From positions 1 through 64,000 of the forward strand of contig JAUJOK010000027.1 in the NCBI GenBank assembly GCA_030447685.1: DNA of 64,000 bases, read 5' to 3'. The stretch is from Armatimonadaceae bacterium. GTDB taxonomy: Bacteria > Armatimonadota > Armatimonadia > Armatimonadales > Armatimonadaceae. Of the stretch, positions 8,036 through 17,100 are shown piece after piece (the first letter of the stretch is position 1; each line of letters opens with the position of its first letter). The position numbers and the translations under genes are program-made. A model generated the notes under the pieces. The model saw only the letters and a program-made list of their open reading frames with translations, did no database searches and was not told the DNA's origin.

Positions 8036-9393
8036 GCACGGGTCTCCGCCTGACCTTCTACGGCGACGACTTCACCGGTTCGACGGATGTGATGGAGGCG
8101 CTGGCGCGGGCGGGACTGCCGACCGTGCTGTTCCTGCGGCCTCCGACGCCCGATGATCTGGAACGCTTTCCCGGCATCGGCGCGCTGGGCGTGGCGGGAG
8201 TCAGCCGGTCGCTGCCGACCGAGGCGATGGAGGACGAGCTTCGTCCCGTCTTTGAGGCGTTTCGGGTGCTGGGTGCGCCTCTCGTTCACTACAAGGTCTG
8301 TTCAACATTCGATTCGTCCCCGGAAGTCGGCAGCATCGGGCGAGCGATAGAGATCGGTCAGGAAGTGTTCCGGTCGCCGTTTGTGCCGCTGCTCGTCGGT
8401 GCGCCGGTGCTGAGGCGCTACTGTGTATTCGGAAATTTATTCGCCCGCTCCGGGCCGGAGTCGGAACCGTTCCGGCTGGACCGCCACCCGACCATGCGCC
8501 GTCACCCGACCACGCCGATGACGGAAAGCGACCTGCGGCTTCATTTGGCACAGCAGACGGCGAAAAGCATCGGCCTGCTGGATATTTTAAGCATGGCGAG
8601 CGCGGACGCCGCCGCGCGCCTCGATACGCTGCTGTCGTCCGGCCCGGAAGTCGTCCTTTTCGACGTGCTGTACGACGAGCACCTGCCGACTATCGGACGC
8701 CTGATCGCACAGCGGGCAGCGGGTGATGTGTCGTTATTTGCGGTGGGTTCGTCGGGCGTGGAGTATGCGCTGACCGCCCACTGGCGTGCCGCCGGCCTGT
8801 TACCCCTGGAGCCGCCGGTTTTCACGGCGAAACCGGTGGATCAAATCGCCGTAGTATCAGGAAGCTGCTCGCCGGTAACGGAGCGGCAGATCGCCCGGGC
8901 TTTACAAGACGGCTTTGCGGAGGTACCGCTGCGCCCGGAGGGTCTGGTGGATAGCCGGGAGGCCGCCGGGGAATGCGAGGATGCCGTTCGCCGGGCGCGG
9001 GAGATTCTGGCAACGGGGCGAAGCGTTCTTCTGCATACCAGCCGGGGGCCGGACGATCCGCGTATCGACGCCACCCGGCAGCGCATCGCGGAGGAAAAAA
9101 GCACAGCGGGAACGGCGGCGCTGCTGGGCGAGGCGATGGGACGCATATTGCGCGACGTTCTGACGCAGACGGGGCTGCGCCGCGCTGCCGTCACCGGCGG
9201 CGACACCTCCAGCTATGTGGCGCGCGCCTTGGGCGTGGAGGCGCTGGAGATGGCCGCCCCGATGGCTCCCGGTTCGCCGCTGTGCCGCATCCATGCCGCC
9301 GGGAAGATAGACGGAACGGAGATCGTCTTCAAGGGCGGGCAGGTCGGCAAGATCGACTTTTTCAACCATGTTCTGAGCGGCAATCAGCCATAG
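8032..9393 (+). CDS. oiaK: Four-carbon acid sugar kinase family, 3-oxo-isoapionate kinase candidate
   Basis: A 453-residue kinase of the DUF1537/four-carbon acid sugar kinase family. YGDDFTGSTD at 10-19 is the family's N-terminal substrate motif, and the C-terminal nucleotide-binding part has AVTGGDTSSYVARAL and ends with FKGGQVGKIDFF. The ATG at 8032 follows GGAGGAGG and overlaps the stop of the RuBisCO-like gene. Related kinases phosphorylate sugar acids such as erythronate, tetronates and 3-oxo-isoapionate. Coupling to a RuBisCO-like enzyme and ApnO-type dehydrogenase points to OiaK, which would make the RuBisCO-like enzyme's phosphorylated substrate. Confidence 0.85.
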   Translation: MSTGLRLTFYGDDFTGSTDVMEALARAGLPTVLFLRPPTPDDLERFPGIGALGVAGVSRSLPTEAMEDELRPVFEAFRVLGAPLVHYKVCSTFDSSPEVGSIGRAIEIGQEVFRSPFVPLLVGAPVLRRYCVFGNLFARSGPESEPFRLDRHPTMRRHPTTPMTESDLRLHLAQQTAKSIGLLDILSMASADAAARLDTLLSSGPEVVLFDVLYDEHLPTIGRLIAQRAAGDVSLFAVGSSGVEYALTAHWRAAGLLPLEPPVFTAKPVDQIAVVSGSCSPVTERQIARALQDGFAEVPLRPEGLVDSREAAGECEDAVRRAREILATGRSVLLHTSRGPDDPRIDATRQRIAEEKSTAGTAALLGEAMGRILRDVLTQTGLRRAAVTGGDTSSYVARALGVEALEMAAPMAPGSPLCRIHAAGKIDGTEIVFKGGQVGKIDFFNHVLSGNQP

Positions 9394-9418
9394 CCGCAAT
9401 GAAAGGAAACTCCAAGCG

Positions 9419-10261
9419 ATGACAACCATTGCGCTGTTCGGCGCGGGCGGAAATATGGGCACCCGCCTGACGGGGACGCTGGCAAAGCACTCGGAATACC
9501 GCCTATTGTATGTGGAGGCGGGCGAGGCGGGTCAGGCGAAACTGCGCGAGCGAGGCCACGAACCGACGCCGCGTGACGAGGCGCTTCGCCAGGCGGACGT
9601 GATCATCCTGGCCGTGCCCGACAAACTCATCAAGACCGTGGCGACGGATATCGTGCCGGACGTAAAAAGCGGCGCGATTGTGATCTGCCTGGACCCCGCC
9701 GCGCCCTTCGCGAAGCACCTGCCCGAGCGCGCCGACATCTCCTACTTCATCACCCACCCCGCCCACCCGCCGGTCTTCAACGACGAGACGGACCCGGAGG
9801 AGCGGCGCGACTTCTTCGGCAGCGGCAAGGCGAAACAGAGCATCGTCAGTGCGCTGATGCAGGGGCCGGAAGAGGATTACGCGAAGGGGGAGGCGATTGC
9901 CAGCGCGATGTTCGGCCCGATTCTGCGCTCGCATCGTGTCACCGTGGAGCAGATGGTGATTCTGGAACCGGCGCTTTCGGAAACCGTTGCGGCAACCTGC
10001 GTTACCATCATGCGCGAGGCGATGGACGAGGCGATTCGCCGGGGCGTCCCGCCGGAGGCTGCGCGCGATTTCCTGCTCGGTCATATCAACATCCCGCTGG
10101 CGATAGTGTTCAACGAGATCGAATGGGATTTTTCCGCGGGAGCGAAAAAAGCCATTGAGGAGGCAAAGAAGACCATCTTCCAGCCGGACTGGAAGAAGGT
10201 CTTCGAGTGGGAAAACATCCAGGAAAGCGTCGGCAAGATTACCGGCGAGATTCCTTCATAG
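9419..10261 (+). CDS. apnO: D-apionate oxidoisomerase (ApnO-like), phosphogluconate dehydrogenase superfamily
   Basis: A 280-residue NAD-binding dehydrogenase. GAGGNMG (8-14) is the dinucleotide loop; an all-helical C-terminal domain carries the substrate site. The HPAHPPVFNDE segment (113-123) is typical of the semialdehyde and apionate oxidoisomerase subgroup. ApnO oxidises D-apionate and isomerises it to 3-oxo-isoapionate, feeding the kinase encoded 25 bp upstream. It closes the operon; a palindromic repeat follows before a convergent gene. Confidence 0.8.
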   Translation: MTTIALFGAGGNMGTRLTGTLAKHSEYRLLYVEAGEAGQAKLRERGHEPTPRDEALRQADVIILAVPDKLIKTVATDIVPDVKSGAIVICLDPAAPFAKHLPERADISYFITHPAHPPVFNDETDPEERRDFFGSGKAKQSIVSALMQGPEEDYAKGEAIASAMFGPILRSHRVTVEQMVILEPALSETVAATCVTIMREAMDEAIRRGVPPEAARDFLLGHINIPLAIVFNEIEWDFSAGAKKAIEEAKKTIFQPDWKKVFEWENIQESVGKITGEIPS

Positions 10262-10262
10262 A

Positions 10263-10313
10263 GCCTCTCCCCCCGGCCCCTTTCCTTTAGGAGAGGGGGC
10301 AGGGGCGAGAGGC
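10263..10313. repeat. Dispersed C-rich palindromic repeat
   Basis: An imperfect hairpin with outer arms GCCTCTC and GAGAGGC and C-rich/G-rich interiors. It lies between the converging apionate operon and the isomerase gene, and resembles the copies at 1549-1614 and 56892-56941. It may help end transcription here, but there is no T-run. Confidence 0.55.
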
Positions 10314-10315
10314 CC

Positions 10316-11317
10316 TTAGTCCCGCGCCCAGAACATCGGGCCAGGCTGCTCCTTGACGATAGCCTCGTTCAGCACGTCCAGGGCCTTGTGCAGCCCCTCT
10401 TTCGTGGACAGCAGGCTGTCCTCATGCTCGATAGACAACACGTAATCATAGCCGATCATACGCAGGTTGGAAACCAAATCTTTCCACCAGGTCGCGTCGT
10501 GGCCGTAGCCTACCGAGCGGAAGACCCAGGCGCGCTCCAGAACGTCGCCATACGATTTCGTATCGAGCGTGCCGTTGACGGCGGCGTTCAGCGGGTCAAT
10601 GCGCGTGTCTTTGGCATGCGCGTGGAAAACTGCGCCCGCTTCGCCCAGGGCGCGCACCGCCGTCAGCGGATCGATGCCCTGCCACCAGAAGTGCGACGGG
10701 TCGAAGTTACAGCCGATGTTGTCTCCGGCGGCTTTGCGAAGGCGCAGCAGCGTGTCCGGATTGTAGACCAGGAAGCCAGGGTGCGCCTCGATGGCGAACT
10801 TCGTACCGTGCGCCTTCAGGAACTTGTTCTGCGCCCGCCAGTATTTCGCCGCCACCTTCCATTGATAGTCCAGAATGTCCCGGAACTCGTCCGGCCACGC
10901 ACACGTCACCCAGTTCGGGTTTTTCGCGCGCGAACTGTCGCCGGGGCAGCCGGAAAAGCCGTTCACTGTCGCCTGCGGCATGATGCCGTCCCCGTGCAGC
11001 TTCTCAGCCAGCAGCACGGCATTGATGAACGCCTCGTGGTGCTCCTGCGCGATCTGCTTGTTCGGGTGCAGCGGGTTTCCGTGCACCGAGATGGCCGAGA
11101 TAATCAGGTTGCGGGACTGCGCCGCGTTTACCAACTTCTGCCGCGCCTTGTCGTCCTTGATCAGCTTTTCAATGCCCCCGAAGTTATCCAGGTGCGCCGA
11201 GCCGGGATAGGCCCCGCCTCCCAGTTCCACTGATTCTATGCCCGCCTGCTGAATATAGTCCAGCGCCTCTTCAATGGGCCGGTCATGAAACAATGCCGTA
11301 AAGATACCGATCTTCAT
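10316..11317 (-). CDS. Xylose isomerase-like TIM-barrel sugar isomerase/epimerase
   Basis: A 333-residue member of the sugar phosphate isomerase/epimerase superfamily. Putative metal ligands sit where the family has them: VELGGGAYPG near residue 30, KFAIEAHPG near 172, NFDPSHF, HAKDTR and SIEHED. The ATG at 11317 follows AAGGACG. It converges on the apionate operon, so it is probably separately controlled. One known apionate route uses a xylose-isomerase-family decarboxylase (OiaC), but this sequence looks like the common, functionally unassigned branch of the superfamily, so the substrate is left open. Confidence 0.8.
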   Translation of the reverse strand: MKIGIFTALFHDRPIEEALDYIQQAGIESVELGGGAYPGSAHLDNFGGIEKLIKDDKARQKLVNAAQSRNLIISAISVHGNPLHPNKQIAQEHHEAFINAVLLAEKLHGDGIMPQATVNGFSGCPGDSSRAKNPNWVTCAWPDEFRDILDYQWKVAAKYWRAQNKFLKAHGTKFAIEAHPGFLVYNPDTLLRLRKAAGDNIGCNFDPSHFWWQGIDPLTAVRALGEAGAVFHAHAKDTRIDPLNAAVNGTLDTKSYGDVLERAWVFRSVGYGHDATWWKDLVSNLRMIGYDYVLSIEHEDSLLSTKEGLHKALDVLNEAIVKEQPGPMFWARD

Positions 11318-11475
11318 GCTTCGTCCTTCCTTGTTCCGGCGGCGACCACGTCAGCGTACCGCCGCCGCGTTTGCCGGGCCGCAGATAAACGGCCCGAAAC
11401 ATTCCTTTTGCGCCTCTACAGGCTCTTCCGGGGGGGATTTTAGCATATTGGCGGGGGAAAGTCCACATAAAACGC

Positions 11476-11507
11476 ACAAAAAGCCCCCGGATGATCACCG
11501 GGGGCTT
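11476..11507 (-). terminator. Rho-independent terminator of the PEP-CTERM gene
   Basis: A 10-bp stem (AAGCCCCCGG and CCGGGGGCTT) with a 7-nt loop is followed on the minus strand by TTTTTG. It lies about 30 bp beyond the stop of the NHL-repeat gene at 11535. Confidence 0.85.
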
Positions 11508-11534
11508 CGTACCGTTTACCGGACGGCGGCGCGT

Positions 11535-12221
11535 CTATCGCCTGCGGCGGCGCGCAGCGACACCAATGGAGGGAAGGAGAGCGCTGGCTACGAGCGCAAG
11601 CGTGCCGGGTTCGGGAATGATCTGCTGGGCGGGACGAACCGTCATATACGTCGGCCCATCCAGCCCCCCGCCGGACAGAGCGCCCAGCGGCTGCCCCGCC
11701 GCGTTGAATCGCAAAACGCTGTCCTGCGTGAAGCTGCCGACAAACAGGTCGCCGCCGGGGTCGAAGGTCAGTCCCATAGGCGCGTCGATGCCGGAAACAA
11801 AGGTGCCCAGCGGCGCGCCAGTCGCACTGAAGCGGACGACGCTGTTCGTTTCGAAGCTGCTGACGTACAGGTTGCCGTCCGGCCCGAACGCCAGCCCGGT
11901 CGGACTGTCCAGACCGCCGCCCGAAAACGCTCCCAGTGGTGCGCCCGTCAGGTTGTAGCGCTGGACGTTGTTGTCCTGGAAGCTGCTGACATACACATTG
12001 CCGTCGGGGCCGAACGCCAGTCCTTCGGGGCCGTCCAGTCCCCCGCCCACGGCGAAATCGACGAACATGCCGGTGGCGCTGTCGAAGCGCAGGACGCGGT
12101 CGTTGTTTTCACTGCTGACGAAGAGTTCCTGCGCCGAGGCGTTCGGCGCAGACAGGACAAGGAGGCAGAACAGAGCGATACATGCCGGCGCGAGGCTGGC
12201 CCAGGTGCGGGAAATTTTCAT
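11535..12221 (-). CDS. PEP-CTERM protein with NHL repeats
   Basis: A 228-residue secreted protein. A signal peptide ends near ASAQE (about residue 31). Four NHL-type beta-propeller repeats follow, each with a G-L-x-F-x-P-D/G-G-x-L-Y/F-V core. The C-terminus is a PEP-CTERM sorting signal: IPEPG, a hydrophobic helix and RRRRR. Such signals are processed by an exosortase, which is not in this window. Four blades may be too few for a closed propeller, so oligomers are possible. A strong terminator follows. Confidence 0.85.
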   Translation of the reverse strand: MKISRTWASLAPACIALFCLLVLSAPNASAQELFVSSENNDRVLRFDSATGMFVDFAVGGGLDGPEGLAFGPDGNVYVSSFQDNNVQRYNLTGAPLGAFSGGGLDSPTGLAFGPDGNLYVSSFETNSVVRFSATGAPLGTFVSGIDAPMGLTFDPGGDLFVGSFTQDSVLRFNAAGQPLGALSGGGLDGPTYMTVRPAQQIIPEPGTLALVASALLPSIGVAARRRRR

Positions 12222-12315
12222 GCGTCCCCCTTCGCTTCCCCATACGGTGGATGAAGATGAGGAAGCTGCCCGTATTCTACCCAGGCTTTTCTGCGTCCTG
12301 CAAGCGGTATTTTTA

Positions 12316-12756
12316 CTACTCGTAGCGAAGGGCCTGGATCGGGTCGAGGCGCGCGGCGCGAAACGCGGGATAGATGCCGAAGAACATACCTACGAAGGTG
12401 GCAAACCCGAAGCCCAGGCCGACCGCCCAGAGCGGAACGAAGGTCGGTAGCTTATCGCCCGCCGCCACCCCGACCAGCTTGGAAAGGCCGTAGCCGAACG
12501 CGACGCCCAGCAGGCCGCCGATGCCCGATACGGTCATGCTTTCGGTGATGAACTGGAGCAGAATGTCGGCGCGCTTTGCCCCGACCGCTTTGCGGATGCC
12601 GATCTCGCGCGTGCGCTCCGTGACTGACACCAGCATAATATTCATGATGCCGATTCCGCCGACTAATAGTGAGAGACCGCCGACGCCGCCCAGGATAAGC
12701 TGGAACACGCCCGGAATCGTATCGAGGCGCTCAATAAGCCCCTCCTGCGTACTCAA
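12316..12756 (-). pseudogene. MacB/FtsX-type ABC permease, C-terminal remnant
   Basis: Only the last 146 residues of a MacB-family permease are present: the GGVGGLSLLVGGIGIMNIMLVSVTERTREIGIRKAVGAKR signature region, two more membrane helices and the usual ending LDPIQALRYE. A full protein is about 400 residues and would have a periplasmic domain and first helix upstream. The frame meets a stop codon just upstream of the conserved STQEGL start, and the next bases belong to an opposite-strand remnant. No ATPase partner is present, so this is a truncated, probably non-functional gene or a misjoin. Confidence 0.75.
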
Positions 12757-12886
12757 GACCTGTGACCGGCTTTATCTCCACACCGGCGCGGCGGGCACCA
12801 CCCTCGTTCTGGAGCAGGAGCGGACGCCGCCGGAACCGGCGTGGCTGCGCGACATCCGGCTGCAAACCGGCCCGTCGCGGCTTTGA
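12757..12886 (+). pseudogene. 3' remnant of an unidentified plus-strand gene
   Basis: From about 12760 the plus strand encodes some 40 residues with coding character (beginning DRLYLHTGAAGTTLVLE and ending LQTGPSRL before TGA). To the left the same frame runs antisense through the macB remnant, so this gene's 5' part is missing. I do not recognise the family. It abuts the headless permease fragment, so both genes lost their 5' ends at one junction. Confidence 0.45.
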
Positions 12887-12895
12887 CGCCTGCTG

Positions 12896-13273
12896 CTAAA
12901 CCGCGTCTTCCCATTCGCCGGTAAAGCGAAGGGTTCCCCCGGCGCAGGCGGGGCAGGCGCAGCCATCTAACTCCCACGTCAGCGGGGCGGCGCAGACGGG
13001 GCAGGGGCCGCTTTCCGTCCCGTCACAGCCCAGACGCTGCGCCTCGGCATAGGCGACGACGGCATGATCGGCGGGCGGATCGAGGCGAACGAAGGCGTGG
13101 GCGCGAACGGCGCAACACTCCGGGCACCACAGACGGTTCGCCAGCCCGCCGACGGGGCCATGGCCGGGATACGGCAGGATTTCCCCCGCCGCTCCCGGCG
13201 TCCACTCCTCGGCGTGAACCAGCACCACGTCGCCGCCGCAGCCGTCGCAGACGTACAGTTCGGAAACCGCCAT
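12896..13273 (-). CDS. Small zinc-ribbon protein
   Basis: A 125-residue protein with four CxxC pairs: CDGC near residue 9, CPEC near 50, CPVC near 95 and CPAC near 110. This suggests two zinc ribbons. Function is unknown. The ATG is 1 nt after the stop of the upstream lipoprotein gene, so it is the last gene of the operon starting at 17332. It has no signal peptide although its two operon partners are exported. Confidence 0.7.
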   Translation of the reverse strand: MAVSELYVCDGCGGDVVLVHAEEWTPGAAGEILPYPGHGPVGGLANRLWCPECCAVRAHAFVRLDPPADHAVVAYAEAQRLGCDGTESGPCPVCAAPLTWELDGCACPACAGGTLRFTGEWEDAV

Positions 13274-13274
13274 G

Positions 13275-14198
13275 CTACCGGTTCAGCGTCAGGTTCGCAG
13301 CGACCGGAACCGCGGGATTGGTGACCGTTACGTCCGCGACGGCGTCCTGGTAGCCGGTTTGTCTGCCGATAACGCGATAGCTGCCCGCCGGAACGAAGAA
13401 GCCATACCGCCCCTGCTCGTTTACCGTCGTACGCTCGATTTCCTGTGCGCCTTGCAGCAGAATCACCGTGGTTCCGGCAATCGCGCCGTTATCGGCGAGC
13501 GCGACCGTGCCGCCGATGGTAAAGGGCGGCGGCGGCGGGTTCGGATTGGGGTCGGCTTGAAGTCGAATATCGCCGATGTCCGAGACGCCGTTCGAAACAG
13601 TCGCCTGAACGGTCGCGGATGTAGTGCCCTGGAACGCCTGCACTTCGGTGACGCCGAAGGGAATGTTATCCACCTGGAACTTACCTTCGGCGTCCGTGGT
13701 GACGAGGTCTCCCGTGGAGATAACGCTGACGAACGCGCCGACGGCGGGCGCTCCCTGCGGGTTCAGGACCCGCCCGCGAATCTGCCCGATATTGATAAAG
13801 AACTCATATGGCCCGTTGGCGATGCCGCTGACGACGGGCGGATTGAACCCGATTTCCTGGGGCGGCAGCCCCGGCGCGGTAATCGTGGCCGTGGCGGCCC
13901 CGGCACGCGCGCCGATAATACGGAATCGGCCCAGATCATCACCGGTCGTGCCCGTCATGGCGAACTTGCCGCCGATCTCCACGCGCGCATTCGCTACCGG
14001 CGCATCCGACTTTGAAGAATCGCGGACAATACCGTCCACCGTAGTTCCGGCGTCCGTCCCCCCCCCCCCCCCGCCGCCACACCCCGCCAGCAGCGGGAGC
14101 AGCGCCAGCAGAAGGAACGCGGCAGCGGCGGCAGCAGCAGTGGCGGCACCGGACGCTATCAGTCGCAGTTGTTGTTGCAAGAAAGTGCCTCCGAACAT
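13275..14198 (-). CDS. Lipoprotein with carboxypeptidase-regulatory-like repeats
   Basis: A 307-residue lipoprotein: an Ala/Leu-rich signal, then a lipobox ending LLAGC and a Gly-rich stretch. Three beta-sandwich repeats of the carboxypeptidase regulatory/transthyretin-like type follow, beginning VDGIVRDSS, IRGRVLNPQG and IGGTVALADNG, each with a GxF/YxxxxxP/AG pattern. The start at 14198 overlaps the upstream stop as TGATG. Such domains usually mediate surface binding or structure; no enzymatic motif is visible. The Gly linker lies in a long C/G run, so its exact length is uncertain. Confidence 0.8.
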   Translation of the reverse strand: MFGGTFLQQQLRLIASGAATAAAAAAAFLLLALLPLLAGCGGGGGGGTDAGTTVDGIVRDSSKSDAPVANARVEIGGKFAMTGTTGDDLGRFRIIGARAGAATATITAPGLPPQEIGFNPPVVSGIANGPYEFFINIGQIRGRVLNPQGAPAVGAFVSVISTGDLVTTDAEGKFQVDNIPFGVTEVQAFQGTTSATVQATVSNGVSDIGDIRLQADPNPNPPPPPFTIGGTVALADNGAIAGTTVILLQGAQEIERTTVNEQGRYGFFVPAGSYRVIGRQTGYQDAVADVTVTNPAVPVAANLTLNR

Positions 14199-17100
14199 CA
14201 GTTCAGCATCAGCACGGGCCGGGTTTGGGTGGCGGTTGCGCCATCTTCCCCACGAGCCGTGATTGAAATCAGATAAGCGCCCACAGCCAGCGGGGCGGCA
14301 TTTTCCGCGCGGCCATCCCAATGCACGGTCTGAAGGCCCGGCGTCTCCGCCCGCCCTCGCGACAGTTTCCGCAGCGTTTTCCCGCCCAGCGTCCGCACCT
14401 CGATGGTTACGTCTGCGGGACCGGAAAGCGCGTAGCTTATGGAGCGCCCGCCGCCGCGTGTCGCCCCCATCCGAATACTGGAGATGCTCAGTGCCTGCGA
14501 CCTTTCTGACTCGGCGCGGATCTGGAAGGCGCGGCTTTGCCCGGCGGTGGCCGTAAACGTGTACGAGGATTTACCGCGCAGCAGCGTGCGCGCCCCCGTT
14601 GTTTTATCGACCAGAACCAGGCGGGTCCGGCGCGGGACCGTGCCCAAACCGTCCCAGGAAAGCGTCACCTCACCCTCGGTCGGCGAGGAGACCGCCACGT
14701 CCCAGACGGCGTTCGTCGAACCCGCGGCGCGGTAATCGGCGGTATAGCGTCCCCCGGCGTTTCCCCAATCGGCATGCGGAAATTCGATGGCGACCGCCGG
14801 AACGATGGCCGGAGGAGATTCCCGGTCCCAGCGGTTGTCGAACCCGGCGCTCGCATTTTGAGCCACGCCGAAAGTAGCCGTCGCGACGGGAAGGGGCGCT
14901 GTGGCGCTGGAAGTCTTCGCGCGCAGGCGCACTGCCCACTCGGGTCGCGCCGCGCGGCTGTCGCCGGCGCGGCTTACGCCGCCGCCTTGCGCCCGGCCAC
15001 GATTGTTCGTGCCGGGAATAATCAGCGTGATCCCGCTGGGCACCAGCACGCGTACCCAGTAACCCTGCCACGGAACCAGCGCCCCACCCTGAAGCGGGAT
15101 CGCCTGATAGCCAAGCTGCGCGTTGAACCCGAACGGGTCCGGCGTAACCAGGTTGTTCGCAACCGCGCTTTCCCAGGTCTGGGAGCCGTTTTGCAGATAC
15201 TGAACCTGAAGCTGACTGACGGGAACATCCTGGCTGAATGGCGTGCCAATCAGGTTCCAACCGAAGGCCAGGCTGACGGTCAGATCGGTTTCGGGCGAAG
15301 GAGAAACGCCGGTCAGGTTTGCCGTGATCTGGGACGCGCCGCCACTGGGCGGCAGCGCCTTCAGCCAGTAGCCGCGCCCCGGCTCAATGGGCGGCGTTGT
15401 CGCCCCACCGCCATAGGTCTGGTAGCTGCGCGTGATCGGATCATAGTAGGACAGCAGGAAGCTGGACGCGGGCAGACCGAGCGCGGCGGAAATATCCGTC
15501 GCCAGGGGCCGCACCGGGAAGCTGACAAGCTGCATCCCGGCGGGGAAAGGACGAGACACGGTGGCTGTCCCGCCGTCCAGGCGCAGAATAGCGATATAAC
15601 GGCCATCGCCCGCATTGTATCGCGCGGTGCCCAGCACGTTGTTACTGGCGTCGGTTACGGTTACCGTCGTCGCACCCAGGTCGTTATTCGCCATGCCCAG
15701 ATTGACACCCGCGACACCGCCGCGGATGTCGGCGGAACCGGTACGCGTCTGCCCCGATACGACCTGCGACACATTGATGCGCCCTGTTTTCGCTCCGAGC
15801 ACCACCACCTGGAAATCGCCGGTCGTCCCCTGCGGTAGGTACGTCCGCGCCGTTTCGTTCCCGATATGGAAGCTCATTGCCAGCCAGGTATTATCCGAGT
15901 TGTCACCCTGAGCGAACCGCAGCGTCGTCAGAAAACCCTCGCCTTCGGCGATGACGGTCTGCTCGGACTCGGCGTTCAAAAACAACTGGTTGTTGTCCAC
16001 ATCATAATAGGTTGCGTAGGCCCGGCCTGAAAGCAGGTCTTCATCGCCGTTCGGTTTGGTGTTGAAGTACACCAGAACAATGGTGGCGCTCTGCTGGCGC
16101 TGGCCCGCCTGGTCCTCCGGGTCGCTGGGCAGCACAAAGGCATACAGCTTCCGCCCCAGCGAAACGCTGGTGTCCAGCACCCACTGCCGCTCATACCACG
16201 CGCCGAAGGGCTGCCCCTCCACATTGGGCGCGAAATTCTGCGCCAGCGCGCGCAGGGCGGGCACGTTGCCTGCCAGGCCAGGCGTCCCGCCCGCGTTCAA
16301 CTGCCCGTAGTACGCTTCGTTGAACTGCCGGAAGAAGCTCGGGTTCTCGACATAGACTTTCAGCCACGCTGCGCCGCTCATGGCTGTGCGCGCCAAAAAC
16401 ATCTTGCCGATGGAGAAGCTGGATGTTAGAGAAACGTTGAGCTGCGAGGGCGGGAAAAACGTCGGGTTGCCCAGCGATGGCTGGTTCAGCACATCGTAGA
16501 ATTTGAGCAGCGAGTAGATATTGTTGGCGGAAGCGTCCTGAAACACGGGTACGCCGCCCTGATACACCAGTGACGGGTCGCGGGCGATAACCGAGGCGGC
16601 GGCGCGGGCAAATCCGAACTCCCAGGCATCGTACTCCAGAAAGGACGGGCCGTGGAAGGCGTGAATCATGAGCAGAAGGAACGCGTGGAGCGTACTTTCA
16701 TCGAACTCATAAACCGGCAGCAAAATGCGGTTATTGGTGACATCGTAGGTGCCGAAGGTCAGCCGCTGCACATCGGTGCCGGTGCCGGTGTCGAAATCGC
16801 CCAGGCTGGCAACCTCGACATTGCCGCTCCAGGCAGGCGCACCGTACAGGTTCTGAATGCGCGGATAGGCGACGGCGACGAACTGGCGCAGCAGGTCTTC
16901 CGTGCGGGCGCTGAAGCCGGTGTAGCTGAAGGTGATCGTCCCGCCGCCCACCTGCCGCGTAGTCCGCGCGGGCAGCACCAGCCGCCCGGCCTGACGCACG
17001 GCGACCAGCGTGGAGACAGGCACCGCTCCCCGACCCCGCAGAATACCCGCCTTACGCAGCGCGGCGACCTGCGGACCGGCGACGCGCGCACGGGCTTTCC

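Noticed and set aside
10316-11317. OiaC, the xylose-isomerase-family decarboxylase of one apionate route
   Set aside because: It is convergent to the operon and resembles a broad unassigned branch of the superfamily; the operon already has the kinase and RuBisCO-like steps of the alternative route.
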